Counted from the stretch's first letter, positions 9,524 to 19,262 are shown. The stretch: 64,000 nt of DNA from Leptolyngbya sp. KIOST-1 (GCF_000763385.1 NZ_JQFA01000002.1:3100001-3164000), one strand, 5' to 3'. Numbers and translations are program-made. The notes: generated from the sequence alone by a model not told the origin.

Positions 9524-9832
9524 CTACGCCCGAGCCGGAGAGGTGGAGCTAACCGTTCTTTCGGGCCGGTTAGGGGAGGACTGACTGACCTCGACCGGCT
9601 CAAACTCTATGTGGTTGAACAGCGTGGTGACAAAGGCAAACAGCAAAAACGGCAGCGACAGCACCAAAATCAGTCCAACGGCAGCCAGGGCAACCACGGG
9701 CTGCCGCGCCCCCATCAGCGCCAGGGATGCCGCCAGGCTGATAAACAAAATCACCAGCCAGGCAATAATTTGGCCATAGATGTCGCCGAAGGTGAGGGTG
9801 CAAGAGAAGCGATACTTATTCCCGAATTCCAT
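9524..9832 (-). CDS. Two-TM hypothetical membrane protein
   Basis: 102 residues. Two long hydrophobic helices (GQIIAWLVILFISLAASLAL and VVALAAVGLILVLSLPFLLF) are joined by the short loop MGARQP, followed by a polar tail EFEPVEVSQSSPNRPERTVS. The N-terminus MEFGNKYRFSCTLTFGDIYG is conserved-looking. No family is recognised. It converges on the TPR gene with only 5 bp between stops. The tail is rich in Ser/Pro and may be exposed in the cytoplasm. Confidence 0.75.
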   Translation of the reverse strand: MEFGNKYRFSCTLTFGDIYGQIIAWLVILFISLAASLALMGARQPVVALAAVGLILVLSLPFLLFAFVTTLFNHIEFEPVEVSQSSPNRPERTVSSTSPARA

Positions 9833-9999
9833 GGTGTTGTCCTGCCACGATCAGTCCTATAGAGTTCAGCATATCGGTCTCACCCTGACCGCTGTGGTTT
9901 CTCAACATTTCCACAAGAGCTGCAACATTTCATTGCAACTCTTAGGGTGTGTGATCAATTTCATCGGGCACAGCCCCTTGGCCGCCCGGAGCTAACGCC

Positions 10000-10611
10000 G
10001 TGGCATACCAGTACATCCTTTTCTATAAGCCCTACAACGTGCTCAGTCAGTTCAGTCAGGGGAGTACTCCCCCTGCCACCGCTGCTGAGCCTCGCCCCAC
10101 TCTCAAAGACTTTATTCCCGTCGCGGAGGTCTACCCGGTAGGACGCCTCGATCGCGACAGCGAAGGCCTGATGCTGCTGACCAACGACCGTCAGGTACAG
10201 CATCGGCTGAGCGATCCACGCTTTGCTCACCCGCGCACCTACTGGGTTCAGGTCGAGCAGACACCGCCCGCTGCTGCCCTGGATCACCTGCGAGGCGGGG
10301 TCACTATTCAGGGATATCGCACCCGACCCTGCCAGGTGCAACTGCTGACGACAGACCCAGCCCTGCCACCGCGAAACCCGCCTATTCGCGTTCGCCAAAG
10401 CATTCCCACCGCCTGGCTGGAGATGACCCTGCGGGAGGGCAAAAACCGTCAGGTCCGGCGCATGACTGCGGCGGTAGGACATCCGACGTTGCGTCTGGTG
10501 CGCGTGGCGATCGCCCACCTGCAGCTGGGTACCCTGGAGCCAGGCCAGTGGCGCTCGGCTACAACCCAGGAGCGGCAGCGACTGCTGCGCCTTAAAAGCG
10601 GTAGAAGCTGA
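10000..10611 (+). CDS. RluE-like 23S rRNA pseudouridine synthase
   Basis: 203 residues from a GTG at 10000. It belongs to the RsuA/RluB/RluE group: [15 protein letters not shown] at the start, the catalytic-Asp motif [17 protein letters not shown], and [25 protein letters not shown] at the C-terminus. There is no S4 domain, which fits RluE (modifying U2457 of 23S rRNA in E. coli) better than RsuA or RluB. A short insert ([13 protein letters not shown]) between the first strand and the catalytic loop is usual for the group. The exact target in this organism is inferred. Confidence 0.9.
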   Translation: MAYQYILFYKPYNVLSQFSQGSTPPATAAEPRPTLKDFIPVAEVYPVGRLDRDSEGLMLLTNDRQVQHRLSDPRFAHPRTYWVQVEQTPPAAALDHLRGGVTIQGYRTRPCQVQLLTTDPALPPRNPPIRVRQSIPTAWLEMTLREGKNRQVRRMTAAVGHPTLRLVRVAIAHLQLGTLEPGQWRSATTQERQRLLRLKSGRS

Positions 10612-10901
10612 TTATCAGAAAGCTGCCTACGCAGTCTGGCTGAGAGCAGGTCAAGAATCGATGGTGAAGCAGGTTAGGGTAGAGGCAGTAAGTTACCATG
10701 AGCTTGCAATAGGGCAGCTTTGGGCTTTACCCATGTCATACTTAACATGCTGTACCCATGCCGTTTGGCCAGTAGGGTGTATTTGTATATGTTGTCTAAC
10801 CGCCTGTTCTAGCCCTACCGAAATGGTCGAATTTCGGGTTTTTGATGGAGGGAATATCCCTGTGGGCTGGCTGACTGGCCTCATTTTGGATCGTCGCTAG
10901 G

Positions 10902-12785
10902 ATGTTAACCTGCCCCTTTTGTGAGTTTGAAAACCCCGATTCACAGCGGTCCTGCGAACAGTGTGGCCAGCCCCTTGAACGGTGGCGGGTGATTGATATT
11001 CCCGCCCCCGGGGCGCCAGCCCTTGGTCTTGCCGATCTCTACGATGATAAGTACCTCGACAGCGATCGCCGCTACCGACTCACAAACCCCTCTGCGGCTC
11101 TAGGGGCAGCCAGTTCCACCCCCTGGGTTGTCATCGATTGCCAACCCGAGGCTGACTCCCCCCTCCAAGACCTGCAGGCGGCCTGGCTCGAAAACCCCAC
11201 CCTCGATCCCACAGTTCATCCCCTGGCGGTGGGAGTCCCCCCTGCGGCCTATCCCTATCTGGCGCTTCAGGCCGATTATTTTCCGGCCATTCCCGAGCTG
11301 CACCACGCCTGGCAAACCCCCGAGCGCACGCTGCTGCTGATCGAAGATCGCGCCATCTGGCTGCCCTTCTCGACGGGGTGGATAGCAATTGACGACCCGC
11401 TTCAGCACCTCCAGTGGCTGTTTGAAACGACGCTGCTGTGGCAGGCTTTGGCCCCATGGCAGGGGCAGGCCACACTGCTCAATCCCCAGCGATTGACTCT
11501 CAACGAAAATAGCCTGATCTGCCTGACTGAAATCGACGCTGCGGAGTCTTCGTCGCCGCTGCCGCTCCAGGCTCTGGGACGGATGTGGCAAACTCTGCTA
11601 ATCAGCGGCCAAACCGAACTACCACTTCAGGTGCAAACCCTGGTGGACGGCCTGGTGGAAGGAACAATCACCGATGTTGAGCAGATGCAGGCGACCCTGG
11701 CCGAAGCGGCCCAAGACTACTCCATGCCTGGGGTCGAAGGGGGAATGCCCGCCTGGGTTGACGAGTATAACGACACTGACAGCACCAGCGACATCGGTGT
11801 TGATCTCCTGATCAAAGAAACTGATCGCGCGATCGCCAAAGAAGCCGCGATCGATCCTTTTGACCTGGAGGTTGACGCGGCCTTTGACACCCAGGAACTG
11901 ACCGACGACGACGGCAACGGCCCCATCGAAGCGCCCACCATGGTGCTGCCGATGAAACTGGCTCTCCTTGACGACGCCGGTCAAAGCCACGTGGGTCAGC
12001 AGCGTCACCACAACGAAGACTGGTTTTTCACCCAGACCCAGCTACACCGGGTCAGCGGTCCCCAGGGCACTATTCTGAGGGCGAAGGGACTCTATATTCT
12101 CTGCGATGGCATGGGCGGACATGCCTCTGGAGAAGTGGCTAGCCAGCTGGCGGTACGCACCCTGCGGGAGTACCTGACCCAGCACTGGGGGGGCGATCGC
12201 CTGCCCGACCACGACACACTGACCCAGGCGGTAGTCACAGCCAACCAGGCCATCTTTGACATCAATCAGTCCAACGCTACATCCGGCGTCGGTCGCATGG
12301 GGACTACCCTGGTCATGGTGCTGGTCCACAACCTCTCTGTCGCTGTTGTGCATGTCGGCGATAGTCGCCTTTACGGCTACAGCAAACGTCTGGGGTTGCG
12401 GCAGCTCACCCTAGATCACGAGGTGGGGCAGCGCGAAATTAACCGCGGGGTAGAGCCAGCCCTCGCCTATGCTCGCCCTGATGCCTATCAACTGACCCAG
12501 GCCCTCGGCCCTCGGGGTAAGGAAGACCTGGTACCCAGCATTGCATACCACGAGATTACCGAAGACACGCTGCTGGTGTTGTGCTCCGACGGGCTGAGCG
12601 ACAACGATTTGCTTGAGCGCCACACCAGTTCCCACCTTGCGGGACTGTTGAGCGCCAAGGCCAACCTGTCCGATGGAGTAGCTCAGCTAATCGATCTGGC
12701 TAACGAAAAAAATGGCCATGACAACATCACGACCATTCTTGTCCGGATTAAGCTACAGCCCGACCTGTCAACTATTACAAGTTAA
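10902..12785 (+). CDS. Zinc-ribbon protein with C-terminal PP2C phosphatase
   Basis: 627 residues. It starts with a zinc ribbon (Cys4, Cys7, Cys18, Cys21 in MLTCPFCEFENPDSQRSCEQC). The middle 330 residues look like a degenerate kinase-like or pseudo-enzyme region (TLLLIEDRAIWLPFSTGW; LLWQALAPWQGQ) with no clear catalytic motifs. From about residue 345 there is a PP2C-type Ser/Thr phosphatase: VGQQRHHNEDWFF, LYILCDGMGGHASGEVAS, VVHVGDSRLYGY, LLVLCSDGLSDNDL and NGHDNITTILV, which supply the metal-binding aspartates. It probably reverses Ser/Thr phosphorylation made by Hanks kinases. The 290 bp upstream (10612-10901) shows no credible gene. Confidence 0.88.
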   Translation: MLTCPFCEFENPDSQRSCEQCGQPLERWRVIDIPAPGAPALGLADLYDDKYLDSDRRYRLTNPSAALGAASSTPWVVIDCQPEADSPLQDLQAAWLENPTLDPTVHPLAVGVPPAAYPYLALQADYFPAIPELHHAWQTPERTLLLIEDRAIWLPFSTGWIAIDDPLQHLQWLFETTLLWQALAPWQGQATLLNPQRLTLNENSLICLTEIDAAESSSPLPLQALGRMWQTLLISGQTELPLQVQTLVDGLVEGTITDVEQMQATLAEAAQDYSMPGVEGGMPAWVDEYNDTDSTSDIGVDLLIKETDRAIAKEAAIDPFDLEVDAAFDTQELTDDDGNGPIEAPTMVLPMKLALLDDAGQSHVGQQRHHNEDWFFTQTQLHRVSGPQGTILRAKGLYILCDGMGGHASGEVASQLAVRTLREYLTQHWGGDRLPDHDTLTQAVVTANQAIFDINQSNATSGVGRMGTTLVMVLVHNLSVAVVHVGDSRLYGYSKRLGLRQLTLDHEVGQREINRGVEPALAYARPDAYQLTQALGPRGKEDLVPSIAYHEITEDTLLVLCSDGLSDNDLLERHTSSHLAGLLSAKANLSDGVAQLIDLANEKNGHDNITTILVRIKLQPDLSTITS

Positions 12786-12930
12786 CTAAGGAGCTGTTAA
12801 CTGAGGAGCTGCCTGGAATCGGATGGATTGCAGCCACCGTAGGTGGCATGACCTCAGAGGTTGATAAGTCACGGCAAGGACATGACTCCCTGGGCATTCC
12901 AATACTGCCCAGAGTATTCCGCCCCCTGCC

Positions 12931-13167
12931 CTAGTCTTCTTCCCAGGACTGTACCGCCAGCAGGTCTTGAATCGGATCTTGGGTCGAAAAGTCGAATTCT
13001 TCCAGTTCTTGCTTCCAATGGGCCCAGTCATCGCCAAAGAGAAAGGCAATTTTCCAGATTGGGTCGCTGGGGCGAACAACTTTGGACTTCTTAACTAAAG
13101 ACTCAACTTGGCGCTGAAATTTCACCATGGGGTGAGCGACAACTAAGTCGGCGATTGCTTCAGTCAT
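12931..13167 (-). CDS. Small conserved acidic protein, unknown
   Basis: 78 residues: starts MTEAIADLVVAHPMVKFQRQ, has a helical N-terminal half and a Trp-rich C-terminal half (PIWKIAFLFGDDWAHWKQEL), and ends in acidic residues SWEED. It is recognisable as a type of short cyanobacterial hypothetical protein, but no domain can be named. It converges on the phosphatase gene with about 145 bp between. Just downstream of the phosphatase stop is a short direct repeat (GTTAACTAAGGAGCT, then GTTAACTGAGGAGCT at 12781-12810). Confidence 0.65.
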   Translation of the reverse strand: MTEAIADLVVAHPMVKFQRQVESLVKKSKVVRPSDPIWKIAFLFGDDWAHWKQELEEFDFSTQDPIQDLLAVQSWEED

Positions 13168-13501
13168 ATTTTCGATTTAAAAAGCTCTTCAGAACGTTGA
13201 ATCGGGAGAAGCTGCACACCCTTGAAACTTGCGCAGGCATTAACCCTGGATTCAGGAACACAGCATAGCACAAGACGGCAAAAGCGCAATTCTTGTCTAA
13301 AACTTATCCTGTTGACAACAGCCGCAGATCACTTACACCGGGCCGTTGCCTCTCTAGTGTACCTAAGCGAGGGGCAAACTGAGTGGGGTATTTCCCCTAT
13401 CGAAGGGCAGATTACCGTACTCTCCAGCGCTAGCCCAATCTTGGGTTGAGCCAATAGTCGCTAAACTAGAGGTCAAACCTTTTTGCCTTCAGCGTTGACC
13501 A
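13168..13501. other. Intergenic region upstream of thrS
   Basis: 334 bp between divergent genes. It presumably contains both promoters and the thrS leader. I see no T-box features (not expected in cyanobacteria), no clear hairpin, and no convincing gene; a 75-codon frame at 13222-13449 has no coding character. Confidence 0.6.
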
Positions 13502-15325
13502 ATGGCTCAAACTGACCTGTCTGCCCCTCAGCCCACTGCGCCCGTTGCCCTACCTCGCACCAGCGAGTCAGAGGCGTTGAAACGCATTCGCCACACCTTT
13601 TCCCATGTGATGGCGATGGCGGTGCAGAACCTGTTTCCCAAGGCGCAAGTCACCATTGGTCCCTGGATTGACTACGGCTTTTACTACGACTTCGACAGCC
13701 CGGAGCCCTTCACGGAGCAAGATCTGAAGGCGATTAAAAAGGAGATGATCAAGATCATCAACAAAAAGCTGCCGGTCACGCAGGAAACCGTGAGCCGGGC
13801 GGAGGCCCAGCAGCGCATTGAGGCCCTGGGGGAGCCCTACAAGCTGGAGATTTTGCAAGACCTGCAAGAGCCCATTACCCTCTACCACCTGGGCGACCAG
13901 TGGTGGGACCTGTGCGCTGGCCCCCACGTGGCCAGTACCGCTGACCTCAACCCCAAGGCCTTTGAACTGGAGAGTGTGGCCGGGGCCTACTGGCGCGGCG
14001 ACGAGAAACGGGCGCAACTCCAGCGCATTTACGGCACCGCCTGGGAAACGCCAGAGCAGCTCCAGGAGTATAAGCGCCGCCGCGAGGAGGCCAAGCGCCG
14101 CGACCACCGCAAGCTGGGCCGGGAACTGGGGCTATTTATCTTTGCTGACGATGTGGGGCCGGGACTGCCCCTCTGGACCCCGAAGGGGACGGTGCTGCGC
14201 TCTACGCTAGAAACCTTCCTCAAGGAAGAGCAGACCAAGCGGGGTTATCTGGGGGTTGTGACTCCTCACATTGCCAGGGTGGATCTATTTAAGACCTCGG
14301 GCCACTGGCAAAACTACCGGGAGGACATGTTCCCGTTGATGGCGGACGATGATGACGCCCGCTCCGCCGAAGAAGGGTTTGTCATGAAGCCGATGAATTG
14401 CCCCTTCCACATCCAAATCTATAAGAGTGAGCTGCGCTCCTACCGGGAGCTACCCCTGCGACTGGCGGAGTTTGGCACGGTCTACCGCTACGAGCAGTCC
14501 GGGGAACTGGGGGGGCTGACCCGAGTGCGGGGCTTTACGGTGGATGACTCCCACCTGTTTGTGCGCCCGGAGCAGCTCGACGATGAGTTTCTCAAGGTGG
14601 TGGATCTGATCCTCACCGTGTTCCGCAGCCTGAAGCTGAAGAACTTTAAAGCCCGCCTCAGCTTCCGCGACCCGGAGTCCACCAAATACATCGGCGGCGA
14701 CGCGGTGTGGGAGGCCTCCCAGAATGCGATTCGTCGAGCGGTGCAGACCCTGGGTATGGAGTACTTTGAAGCCCCCGGTGAGGCGGCCTTCTATGGCCCG
14801 AAGCTGGACTTTATCTTCCGCGATGCCCTGGAGCGCGAGTGGCAGCTGGGCACGGTGCAGGTGGACTACAACCTGCCGGAGCGCTTTGACCTGGAGTATG
14901 TGGCCGAGGATGGCTCGCGCCAGCGCCCGGTGATGATTCACCGCGCCCCCTTTGGCTCCCTGGAGCGACTGATCGGCATTTTGATCGAGGAGTACGCCGG
15001 GGACTTCCCGCTGTGGCTGGCTCCGGTGCAAATGCGGCTGCTGCCGGTCACCGAGGAGCAGCTGGGCTATGCTCAGTCGGTGGCTGACCAGCTTTTGACC
15101 CAGGGCGTGCGGGTGGAGGTGGACGCCAGCGGCGATCGCCTCGGTAAGATGGTCCGCAATGCCGAAAAGGCCAAGGTGCCGATCATGGCGGTGGTGGGGG
15201 CAAAAGAACTAGAGGATAATGCCCTCAGTATTCGCACCCGGGCCCAGGGGGAACTGGGGGCGCTACCGGTGGCGGAGGTGCTGGAGCGGGTGACGGGGGC
15301 GATCGCCGCCAGGGCAGATTTCTAG
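13502..15325 (+). CDS. thrS: Threonyl-tRNA synthetase
   Basis: 607 residues. It charges tRNA-Thr. It lacks the N-terminal TGS (N1) domain of the 640-residue bacterial enzyme, as is usual in cyanobacteria, and starts almost at once with the N2 editing domain: zinc-site histidines in HTFSHVMAMA and Cys/His in DLCAGPHVA. The catalytic core shows motif 2 (FGTVYRYEQSGELGGLTRVRGF), zinc-binding FVMKPMNCPFH and motif 3 (MIHRAPFGSLERLIGILIEE). The HGTP anticodon domain follows (LWLAPVQMRLLPV to the end). Homoserine kinase, needed to make threonine, is encoded 700 bp downstream in the same direction, beyond a terminator and a reverse gene. Confidence 0.96.
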   Translation: MAQTDLSAPQPTAPVALPRTSESEALKRIRHTFSHVMAMAVQNLFPKAQVTIGPWIDYGFYYDFDSPEPFTEQDLKAIKKEMIKIINKKLPVTQETVSRAEAQQRIEALGEPYKLEILQDLQEPITLYHLGDQWWDLCAGPHVASTADLNPKAFELESVAGAYWRGDEKRAQLQRIYGTAWETPEQLQEYKRRREEAKRRDHRKLGRELGLFIFADDVGPGLPLWTPKGTVLRSTLETFLKEEQTKRGYLGVVTPHIARVDLFKTSGHWQNYREDMFPLMADDDDARSAEEGFVMKPMNCPFHIQIYKSELRSYRELPLRLAEFGTVYRYEQSGELGGLTRVRGFTVDDSHLFVRPEQLDDEFLKVVDLILTVFRSLKLKNFKARLSFRDPESTKYIGGDAVWEASQNAIRRAVQTLGMEYFEAPGEAAFYGPKLDFIFRDALEREWQLGTVQVDYNLPERFDLEYVAEDGSRQRPVMIHRAPFGSLERLIGILIEEYAGDFPLWLAPVQMRLLPVTEEQLGYAQSVADQLLTQGVRVEVDASGDRLGKMVRNAEKAKVPIMAVVGAKELEDNALSIRTRAQGELGALPVAEVLERVTGAIAARADF

Positions 15326-15344
15326 CCTGCAAAACCTTTCTCGC

Positions 15345-15413
15345 AGAACTCCGAGTTTGAGTTTTCCTGGTGGCCCCAGACTGGCTGGCTTACGCACCAG
15401 AACTCGGAGTTCT
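15345..15413. terminator. Large bidirectional terminator-like hairpin
   Basis: A 13-bp perfect stem (15345-15357 with 15401-15413; AGAACTCCGAGTT and its complement) encloses a second stem (CTGGTG 15367-15372 with CACCAG 15395-15400). It sits between the convergent thrS and SLH gene stops. Only a weak T tail (TTTCT) follows, so the strength of termination is uncertain. Confidence 0.7.
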
Positions 15414-15421
15414 TTCTGGCC

Positions 15422-15871
15422 CTAGGGCAGTTCCGGCAGGTCGGATTCGAGTTGGCGGAGTTCGCTTAGGGATTGTTCCATGGACTGGATCAGGGACTGG
15501 ACCTCGCGATCGCGCGCTTCCGCCTGCTGGGCCGCCATACCCGCCACTACACTCAGGCAGGAGTCCATGCCCGCCGCAAACTCAAACCGGGTGACGGCGT
15601 TTTCACCGCGAAAGGTGCCGTCAGGGTAGCCGCTGATGCAGCCGTAGGTGCCAGCCAGGTTGAGCAACGCCTCGTAGGCCCAGTGGTCGGGGGAGACATC
15701 GGTGAAGGGCAGCACCCGCTGGGGCGGGGCGGCCTGGGCCTGGGCGGCGGGAATCGCGATCGCGGGGTCGGCGGGACCTGGGTTAGCCCAGGCAGGGGCG
15801 ATCGCTGTCGCCGCTACAGTCCCTACCGTCACCGCCGAGCCGACTTGCATCCACCGTTTCATCCGTGTCAT
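15422..15871 (-). CDS. Short secreted SLH-domain protein
   Basis: 149 residues. A signal peptide (MKRWMQVGSAVTVGTVAATAIAPAWA) is followed by one S-layer homology domain: FTDVSPDHWAYEALLNLAG, GCISGYPDGTF and AVTRFEFAAGMDSCL, matching the SLH domain that anchors cyanobacterial OprB-type porins to peptidoglycan. A coiled-coil stretch (AEARDREVQSLIQSMEQSLSELRQLES) follows and then the stop. The 350-400-residue porin barrel normally found after it is absent, and no barrel remnant lies downstream. It is either a stand-alone SLH protein or a shortened porin. Confidence 0.8.
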   Translation of the reverse strand: MTRMKRWMQVGSAVTVGTVAATAIAPAWANPGPADPAIAIPAAQAQAAPPQRVLPFTDVSPDHWAYEALLNLAGTYGCISGYPDGTFRGENAVTRFEFAAGMDSCLSVVAGMAAQQAEARDREVQSLIQSMEQSLSELRQLESDLPELP

Positions 15872-16024
15872 TGCTTCCCCCCCAGTTCTGCTGTGTCGTT
15901 GCCATGCCCCTTAACCGTAGCGAATCCGCAGGCAAGTCACCACTGCCCCGGCCCGGATCACCCGCACCCCCAAAGGTGCTACTATCCTTGACCTGATTGT
16001 CCCTTGTCTGCCGGAGGTGTGGCG

Positions 16025-16951
16025 GTGTCTCGATCCATTTTGGTAACTGTCCCAGCGACCACTGCCAACATTGGCCCCGGCTTCGACTGCTTGGGAGCGG
16101 CATTGACCCTCTACAATCACTTTAAATTCACACCCCTCGACCAGGCTGCAGGGACGGTCACGATTACTGTGCAGGGGAAAGAGGCGGAGCGGGTAGTCAC
16201 AGACAGCTCCAATTTGGCCTACAAAGCCTTTGCTCACTACTTCCGCAGTCGAGAACTGGTGGTACCGGCAGTGGCGATCGCCATTGACTTAGATTTACCC
16301 CTGGCCCGGGGGCTGGGCAGTTCCTCCACCGCCATAGTCGGCGGGCTGCTGGGGGCCAATGGGCTCTGTGACGAACCATTGAACCAAGCGGCATTGGCAG
16401 AACTGGCGATCGCGATCGAAGGCCACCCCGACAACGTGGTGCCCGCCCTGGTGGGGGGCTGCCAACTGGCGGTAGCCGGGGAGGACGGTTCCGCCACCCT
16501 CTGCCCGATTCCCTGGCACAGCGACGTGGTGCCCGTGGTGGCCATCCCGGACTTTGAGCTGTCCACCGCCGAGGCCCGCCGGGTGCTGCCCGCCACCTAC
16601 AGCCGCACCGATGCGATCTTTAATACCGCCCACCTGGGGCTGCTGCTGCGCGGTCTGGAGAGCGGCAACGGCGACTGGCTGCGGGTGGCCCTAGCGGATC
16701 GGATCCACCAGCCCTACCGGCAAACCCTGATTCCCGGCTACGCTGCCGTGGCCGAGGGGGCGATCGCCGCAGGGGCCTACGGCCTGGTGATCAGTGGAGC
16801 GGGGCCAACGCTGCTGGCCCTGGCCCCAGCGACGGCAGCTCCAGCGGTCGCTGAGGGGATGACCACTGCCTGGCAAAGGGAGGGGCAAAGCGTTACCGCC
16901 CTGGCCCTGGCTCTAGAGACCCGGGGAGGGCGACTGGAAACGGTTGCCTAA
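16025..16951 (+). CDS. thrB: Homoserine kinase
   Basis: 308 residues from the GTG at 16025, chosen because GGAGG at 16013-16017 lies 7 nt upstream; a GTG at 16019 is also in frame. GHMP kinase fold: VPATTANIGPGFDCLGAALTLY at the N-terminus, the ATP-binding LPLARGLGSSSTAIVGGLLGA and the C-terminal YGLVISGAGPTLLAL. It phosphorylates homoserine for threonine synthesis. It follows the SLH gene divergently and ends before a hairpin at 16981. Confidence 0.95.
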   Translation: MSRSILVTVPATTANIGPGFDCLGAALTLYNHFKFTPLDQAAGTVTITVQGKEAERVVTDSSNLAYKAFAHYFRSRELVVPAVAIAIDLDLPLARGLGSSSTAIVGGLLGANGLCDEPLNQAALAELAIAIEGHPDNVVPALVGGCQLAVAGEDGSATLCPIPWHSDVVPVVAIPDFELSTAEARRVLPATYSRTDAIFNTAHLGLLLRGLESGNGDWLRVALADRIHQPYRQTLIPGYAAVAEGAIAAGAYGLVISGAGPTLLALAPATAAPAVAEGMTTAWQREGQSVTALALALETRGGRLETVA

Positions 16952-16980
16952 TTGTCACACCCCTTACCAGCGGGCGATCG

Positions 16981-17005
16981 TAGCGCCGGAAGGCTCCCGG
17001 CGCTA
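16981..17005. terminator. GC-rich hairpin after thrB
   Basis: A 9-bp perfect stem TAGCGCCGG/CCGGCGCTA with a 7-nt loop, 29 bp after the thrB stop. It has no T run, so it may be a processing or stabilising element rather than an intrinsic terminator. Confidence 0.5.
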
Positions 17006-17077
17006 GCAAATTAGGCATTTCACACTATTGACATCTCTAAATGTGAGTAATCACTTTTATTTAATTAAATGATTTTT

Positions 17078-17116
17078 GACCCAAAACCGTTGTATAGCAA
17101 CGGTTTTGGGTCTTTT
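17078..17116 (+). terminator. Strong intrinsic terminator (second after thrB)
   Basis: A 15-bp perfect stem (17078-17092 with 17098-17112; GACCCAAAACCGTTG) with loop TATAG and a TTTT tail. It lies 127 bp after thrB, behind an AT-rich stretch that contains TTGACA (17028-17033) and the short palindrome GTGAGTAATCAC (17043-17054). It may simply back up thrB termination or end an independent short RNA. Confidence 0.85.
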
Positions 17117-17430
17117 AGCGAAAAGTTCTCGTTATCTTTACCGGAAATTACGTATCAAATGTTTATTAAGTTTCCTATACTGGAAACGAGCGCAAAGATA
17201 GGTATATCTCTCTATCCATCTTTCACTCCGGTTCCTCCGTCGTGCTTTTGGGCAACGACTTGTGCGCTGAAATCCTCCGACCTTCTCGCCTAGGGTAGGC
17301 CGCCGCGAACAGCAGAGGTCAGCCATTTTACCGATGGCCCCTCCAGGGTATATGTCCGCTTCGTGTCAGACACTCAAACCGGAACCTCAATGCGCTGGCT
17401 GTTTTGTTCTATATACTCACGCAAATTCTC
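17117..17430. other. Leader/promoter region of ndhD
   Basis: 314 bp without a credible gene. A pyrimidine-rich stretch and a TATATACTC box just before the ndhD start are visible, but I could not assign a promoter with confidence. Confidence 0.5.
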
Positions 17431-19041
17431 ATGCTGACCGAGCAATTTCCGTGGCTGACGACCCTAGTTATCCTGCCGCTGCTGGCCATCCTGCCCATAC
17501 CGGTGCTGCCCAACCGCAATGGGCAAACCCTGCGCTGGTACGCCCTGGGGATTGGCTTCATCGAATTTTCTTTAATTCTCTACACCTTTGCCAACTTCTA
17601 CGACCTCAATCAGCCTGGTCTACAGCTGGTTGAGCAGTATAGCTGGGTACCCCAGGTGGGTCTCACCTGGTCCCTGGGGGCCGATGGTTTGGCCATGCCC
17701 CTGGTTGTGCTCAGCGGCCTGGTCACCACTCTGGCAATTCTGGCCTCCTGGAACGTCACCAAACGGCCCCGCCTCTACTTCAGCCTATTGCTGGTGATGT
17801 ACAGCGCTCAGGTTGGGGTATTTCTGGCCCAGGACCTGGTCATGTTCTTCCTGATGTGGGAACTGGAACTGGTGCCTGTGTACCTCCTGATCTCCATCTG
17901 GGGCGGTCAGAAGCGTCTATATGCCGCTACTAAATTTATTCTCTACACCGCGATCGGCTCTATCTTTATTCTGGTCGGGGCTCTGGCCATGGCCTTCTAC
18001 GGCGACACCGTCACCTTCAACCTGACGGAGTTAGCCCAGAAAGATTATTCGCTGACCTTCCAGCTGCTGGTATACGCGGCGTTTCTGGTGGCCTTTGCGG
18101 TCAAGCTGCCCATCTTTCCGCTGCACACCTGGTTGCCCGATGCCCATAGTGAGGCACCTGCGGCCGTGTCAATGATTTTGGCAGGGGTGTTGCTCAAGAT
18201 GGCGGGCTATGGCCTCATCCGCATGAACATTGAGATGCTGCCCGATGCTCACCTCTACTTTGCGCCATTCCTGGCCATTCTGGGCGTGGTCAACGTCATC
18301 TACGCCTCAATGACGGCCTTCGGTCAGGACAACCTGAAGCGTCGCATGGCCTATTCCTCGGTGGCCCACATGGGATTTGTGCTGATTGGCTGCTCGGCAT
18401 TCACCACCCTGGGCATGAGCGGAGCCATGCTGCAGATGATCTCCCACGGCATGATTGCGGCGGTCATGTTCTTCCTGTCTGGGGTGACCTACGAACGCAC
18501 TCACACCCTCGACATGGACGTCATGGGTGGAATGGCTCGCAAAATGCCAACTACCTTTGCCTTCTTTACAGCGGCTGCCATGGGCTCGCTGGCCCTACCC
18601 GGCATGAGCGGTTTTGTCAGCGAAATCGCAGTATTTCTGGGTATGGCCACCAGCGACGTCTACAGCACAACCTTCAAAACCGCCATCATCATCGGCGCTG
18701 CGGTTGGCGTAGTGCTGTCCCCCATCTATCTGCTCTCGATGCTGCGGCGGATCTTCTACGGAGATGCCGGGCAGGTGGTGGCCAAGGTGCCCAACATGCT
18801 AGACATCCGGCCACGGGAAGCCTTTGTGGCCCTCTGTCTACTGGTGCCCATCATCGGGATTGGCCTGTATCCAAAATTGGCAACCCAGGTTTACGATGCT
18901 AAAACCGTCGCGGTGGCCAGTCGCGCCCAGACGACAGTGCTGGCAGCTGGGCAAAACCCCCCCCTCTACGCTCACATTATGGTTGCTCCCAGGGTGACGG
19001 TGGCTGAACTGGCTACTGCCACGTCCCCTCAAATCGACTAG
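17431..19041 (+). CDS. ndhD: NAD(P)H-quinone oxidoreductase subunit 4 (NdhD)
   Basis: 536 residues from the ATG at 17431 ([19 protein letters not shown]), which matches the usual NdhD start; an upstream ATG would add nine odd residues. It is a membrane subunit of the NDH-1 complex, an antiporter-like proton channel in thylakoids. About 14 hydrophobic helices are seen, with the conserved [18 protein letters not shown], the lysine-bearing [22 protein letters not shown] and [13 protein letters not shown]. Which paralogue it is (D1 for respiration/cyclic flow, D2, or the CO2-uptake D3/D4) cannot be fixed from sequence alone; the start resembles D1/D2. It stands alone, without ndhF beside it. Confidence 0.93.
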   Translation: MLTEQFPWLTTLVILPLLAILPIPVLPNRNGQTLRWYALGIGFIEFSLILYTFANFYDLNQPGLQLVEQYSWVPQVGLTWSLGADGLAMPLVVLSGLVTTLAILASWNVTKRPRLYFSLLLVMYSAQVGVFLAQDLVMFFLMWELELVPVYLLISIWGGQKRLYAATKFILYTAIGSIFILVGALAMAFYGDTVTFNLTELAQKDYSLTFQLLVYAAFLVAFAVKLPIFPLHTWLPDAHSEAPAAVSMILAGVLLKMAGYGLIRMNIEMLPDAHLYFAPFLAILGVVNVIYASMTAFGQDNLKRRMAYSSVAHMGFVLIGCSAFTTLGMSGAMLQMISHGMIAAVMFFLSGVTYERTHTLDMDVMGGMARKMPTTFAFFTAAAMGSLALPGMSGFVSEIAVFLGMATSDVYSTTFKTAIIIGAAVGVVLSPIYLLSMLRRIFYGDAGQVVAKVPNMLDIRPREAFVALCLLVPIIGIGLYPKLATQVYDAKTVAVASRAQTTVLAAGQNPPLYAHIMVAPRVTVAELATATSPQID

Positions 19042-19067
19042 GCAGAACCGGTCCATACAGCTTGTTT

Positions 19068-19106
19068 AGCTGCACTCTGGCGCAGGTCAGGGTGCAGCTC
19101 TTTTTT
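19068..19106 (+). terminator. Intrinsic terminator after ndhD
   Basis: An 8-bp perfect outer stem (AGCTGCAC 19068-19075 with GTGCAGCT 19092-19099), an inner CTG/CAG extension, and CTTTTTT. It lies 27 bp after the ndhD stop. Confidence 0.88.
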
Positions 19107-19262
19107 GGGCTGAAATTTAGGCTTTAAAGACGATTGAGACACTGTCTCTGGGCACTCTAAGAGCCAGGCGCAGCGCGTCACAATGATAAATATCGGCAGG
19201 GCTTGTCCCCCAATGCCTCTCTAGGGGTAAAGCCCGCTGATGCAGATTTTCTTCAAATCGCT

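Noticed and set aside
10661-10900. 79-codon frame before the PP2C gene
   Set aside because: Cys/Trp-rich composition without conserved pattern and no ribosome site.
13222-13449. 75-codon frame upstream of thrS
   Set aside because: Residue composition and codon use do not look coding; it lies in a promoter region.
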